Shown: piece after piece, positions 49,580 to 52,040 of the stretch
Layout: each line of letters starts with the position of its first letter
Position numbering within the stretch: position 1 is the stretch's first letter
DNA from: Oscillospiraceae bacterium
GTDB lineage: Bacteria; Bacillota; Clostridia; Oscillospirales; Oscillospiraceae
NCBI GenBank assembly: GCA_015068155.1
Contig: SVLC01000005.1
Span: 1-52,040 of the forward strand
Length of the DNA: 52,040 nt
Direction: 5' to 3'
Notes under the pieces: model-generated
What the model was told of the DNA's origin: nothing
Databases searched by the model: none
Seen by the model: only the letters and a program-made list of their open reading frames with translations
Program-made: the position numbers and the translations under genes

Positions 49580-51907
49580 ATGATTGCAGTCCAAAACGGC
49601 GTGTTTAAATTGGATACTGCCCACACCAGCTATATTTTCCGCATCACCGCCCAGGGCCAGCCGGAGCATATTTATTACGGCCCCTGGCTGCCCCAGGCAG
49701 ATGTGGAAGCGCTGACCATGAAGCACACCATCGCCCTGGGTTCCTCCGTGGAATACAGCACCGCTGCGCCCGGCTATTGCCTGGATCGGATGCTGCTGGA
49801 ATATTCCGGCATCGGCAAGGGAGATTTTCGCCATGCGCCTTTGGAGTGCATTTTGCCCGACGGCAGCTTTGTAACGGATTTCGTCTACCACAGCCACAAG
49901 CTGACCGACGGCGGCATCCATTTGGACAACGGCCTGCCCTTTGCCACCGGCGGCAGCCAGACTCTTTCGTTGCTGCTGCGGGACAAAAAATATCCTGCCC
50001 TGGAGCTTCGCCTGCACTACACCGTGTTTCCGGAATGCGATGTGATCGCCCGGAACGCCTCCATGCACAACGGCGAAAACAGCCCCGTTGTTCTGCGGCG
50101 ATTCCTGAGCGCCATGGTGGACATCCCCAATGACGGTTACTCCCTGCTTACCCTGGACGGCACCTGGGCCAAAGAGGCCCACATACATGTCAGCCCGGTA
50201 ACCCACGGCATCCATGTACAGGATTCTACCGTAGGCGTCTCTTCCAATCGGCACAACCCCGCCTTCGCTTTGCTTTCCCGGGGCGCTGATGAACGCCGGG
50301 GTAATGTGCTGGGCTTCAATCTTCTCTACAGCGGCAATCATTATTCCGCCGTGGAACTGACCAGCCAGGATACGCTGCGCATCGGCTGGGGCATCAGCCC
50401 CCACTGTTTCCAGTGGGATCTGCAGCCCGGAGAGGATTTTGCCACACCGCAGGCAGTGATGACTTTCTCGGAAAACGGCATCAACGGCATGGCCGCCAAT
50501 ATGCACGATTTCGTCAATTGCCACATTATCCCCGCTCCTTTCCGGGGCGTTGAGCGGCCCGTGGTGCTGAACAACTGGGAAGCCACCATGTTCCACTTCA
50601 ACCGCCGGAAGATCCTTACCATGGCCCGTCAAGCCGCCAGGCTGGGTGTTGAGATGTTTGTACTGGACGACGGTTGGTTCGGCAAACGCAACGACGACAA
50701 GGCCGGCCTGGGAGATTGGGTGGTCAACGAAAAAAAGCTGCCCGGCGGCATTTCCCGCCTGGCAGAGGATATTCACCGCATGGGGTTGCAATTCGGCCTG
50801 TGGTTCGAGCCGGAATGTGTCAATCCCGATTCTCAGCTCTACCGGGATCACCCGGATTGGGCCATTCAGGTGTCCGGCCGGGAACCCAGCCAGGGCCGTA
50901 ATCAACTTGTGCTGGATCTGACCCGCCCGGAGGTTCGGGACTATATCGTGGAGGCTGTGGACAGCATTCTGCGCAGCGCCCGGATCGAATATGTGAAATG
51001 GGATTATAACCGGCATATCTCTGACGCCTTCTCCCCCGCCCTGGCCCAACAGGGAGAATTTTTCCACCGCTATATTCTGGGTCTATACGATGTGCTGCGG
51101 CGGCTGTTCCGGGAGAAGCACCCGGATATTCTGCTGGAAGGCTGTTCCTCCGGCGGCAACCGGTTTGACCTGGGTATGCTGACCTTTGCCCCCCAGATCT
51201 GGACCTCCGACGATACAGACGCGGCAGAACGATTGGAGATCCAGCGGGGCATGTACACCTTCTATCCCCCCTCCTGCATCTCCAACCATGTGTCCATGTG
51301 TCCCAACGCCCAAACCCTGCGGACCACCGCCCTTTCCACCCGCTTCAATGTGGCGGTCTTCGGTGTACTGGGCTACGAGCTGGATTTTGGCGAGCTGACC
51401 CCGGAGCAGCAGCGGCAGATCGCCCGACAGATCCGATTTTATAAAAAGCACCGCAAGCTGCTGCAATTCGGCCGATTCAGCCGTTATTTCCCCCGGCCAG
51501 GGCAACGGGAATCCTGGCAGATCCGGGGACAAAAAACGGTGATCGCCGGCATCTACAATCTGCGCTATGAAGCCGTACCCGCGCCGGACATTCTGCAGGT
51601 GCTGGAAGCCAGGCGGGGCAAACGCTATCGTCTGCGTTCCCTCCGGCAGCAATTGCAGATCAGCCGTTTCGGCGGGCTGATCAAGCATGTGGCTCCGGTG
51701 AAGCTGCGGGCCGACGGGCCCATCCTGCGGTTGGCAGACCGGCATTTTTCCATGACCGATGGGCAGGAGGACTACACCTGCTCCGGCGAGGCGCTGCGGG
51801 CTGGCATTCCCCTGGCCATGCAGTACAGCGGCACCGGCTATCATCCGGATCTGCGGATCCTGGGAGATTGGGGCAGCACACTGTATGTCGCCGAAGAACT
51901 GGAATAA
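49580..51907 (+). CDS. GH36 alpha-galactosidase
   Basis: 775 aa from ATG, 1 bp after the GH13 stop; an in-frame GTG at 49571 overlapping that stop is the alternative start. Family GH36: N-terminal beta-supersandwich (to about 315), barrel with NNWEATMF, VLDDGWFGKRNDDKAGLGDW, nucleophile Asp in YVKWDYNRHISD, CSSGGNRFD and the acid/base Asp in WTSDDTDA, then a C-terminal beta domain. Hydrolyses alpha-1,6-linked galactose in melibiose and raffinose-family sugars. Cytosolic (no signal). Paired with the GH13 glucosidase for plant oligosaccharide breakdown; no transporter is in the window. Confidence 0.94.
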   Translation: MIAVQNGVFKLDTAHTSYIFRITAQGQPEHIYYGPWLPQADVEALTMKHTIALGSSVEYSTAAPGYCLDRMLLEYSGIGKGDFRHAPLECILPDGSFVTDFVYHSHKLTDGGIHLDNGLPFATGGSQTLSLLLRDKKYPALELRLHYTVFPECDVIARNASMHNGENSPVVLRRFLSAMVDIPNDGYSLLTLDGTWAKEAHIHVSPVTHGIHVQDSTVGVSSNRHNPAFALLSRGADERRGNVLGFNLLYSGNHYSAVELTSQDTLRIGWGISPHCFQWDLQPGEDFATPQAVMTFSENGINGMAANMHDFVNCHIIPAPFRGVERPVVLNNWEATMFHFNRRKILTMARQAARLGVEMFVLDDGWFGKRNDDKAGLGDWVVNEKKLPGGISRLAEDIHRMGLQFGLWFEPECVNPDSQLYRDHPDWAIQVSGREPSQGRNQLVLDLTRPEVRDYIVEAVDSILRSARIEYVKWDYNRHISDAFSPALAQQGEFFHRYILGLYDVLRRLFREKHPDILLEGCSSGGNRFDLGMLTFAPQIWTSDDTDAAERLEIQRGMYTFYPPSCISNHVSMCPNAQTLRTTALSTRFNVAVFGVLGYELDFGELTPEQQRQIARQIRFYKKHRKLLQFGRFSRYFPRPGQRESWQIRGQKTVIAGIYNLRYEAVPAPDILQVLEARRGKRYRLRSLRQQLQISRFGGLIKHVAPVKLRADGPILRLADRHFSMTDGQEDYTCSGEALRAGIPLAMQYSGTGYHPDLRILGDWGSTLYVAEELE

Positions 51908-51950
51908 AAAAGAGGGAGCATCAAGCTCAATGTCACTAAGTTAAGAAAGG

Positions 51951-51984
51951 CTGGGTCTCGCAGAAATGCGGGACCCAGTTTTTT
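51951..51984 (+). terminator. Terminator after alpha-galactosidase
   Basis: 12-bp stem CTGGGTCTCGCA/TGCGGGACCCAG (one G-T pair) with a GAAA loop and six T. The last 55 bases of the window hold a TTGACA (52008-52013) that could be the -35 of a following gene. Confidence 0.9.
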
Positions 51985-52040
51985 ATGTAATTATTTTCAA
52001 AAAACACTTGACAAACAGGTTAAAATGTGCGGCCTTTTTG

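Overview
The window reads as chromosomal DNA from a strictly anaerobic, amino-acid-fermenting member of the class Clostridia, most likely a gut Oscillospiraceae-type bacterium. The evidence is the moderately high G+C, strong AGGAGG-type ribosome sites, ferredoxin-linked 2-oxoacid oxidoreductases, a full methylaspartate pathway, Thr/Pro-rich lipoproteins with Cna-B-like domains, and a BlaI/BlaR1 pair. Genus cannot be fixed from the sequence alone. No tRNA, rRNA, transposase, phage gene or CRISPR array was seen.

Layout. (1) 1-10920, minus strand: five secreted proteins. The first is cut by the left edge and carries a 315-bp tandem repeat. The other four are lipoproteins; two contain thioredoxin-like domains (CGPC and CSWC), and the largest (1501 aa) ends in twelve Cys-rich repeats. 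(2) 11217-17586, minus: a branched-chain 2-oxoacid fermentation operon in the order ptb, buk, P-loop ATPase, ferredoxin, 2-oxoacid oxidoreductase alpha/beta/gamma, branched-chain aminotransferase. (3) 17875-26569, minus: glutamate fermentation by the methylaspartate route in two transcription units: citramalate lyase plus mesaconase, then glutamate mutase plus methylaspartase. (4) 26738-27658, plus: a P-loop protein of unknown function, divergent from (3). (5) 27812-30900, minus: BlaI-type repressor and BlaR1-type receptor, with two operator-like boxes in the promoter. (6) 31198-37863, minus: histidine utilisation (hutH, hutU, hutI, formiminotransferase, cyclodeaminase). (7) 38045-41876, plus: a drug/metabolite-family transporter with a His-rich tail, then a metal-efflux operon (HMA protein, P-type ATPase, ArsR regulator). 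(8) 41986-47582, minus: indolepyruvate oxidoreductase with a second Ptb/Buk pair and an aminotransferase. (9) 47944-51907, plus: a GH13 alpha-glucosidase and a GH36 alpha-galactosidase.

The genes fit one physiology. Histidine is degraded to glutamate plus a one-carbon unit on tetrahydrofolate. Glutamate becomes methylaspartate, mesaconate, citramalate, then acetate and pyruvate. Branched-chain and probably aromatic amino acids are transaminated, oxidised by ferredoxin-dependent enzymes to acyl-CoA, and converted by Ptb and Buk to acids with ATP formation. The two oxidoreductase-Ptb-Buk-aminotransferase modules have the same logic but different oxidoreductase families. Several intergenic gaps hold palindromic, MITE-like elements without coding capacity. 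Function calls rest on recognised family motifs and gene order. Substrate assignments for the oxidoreductases and kinases are inferences from context.
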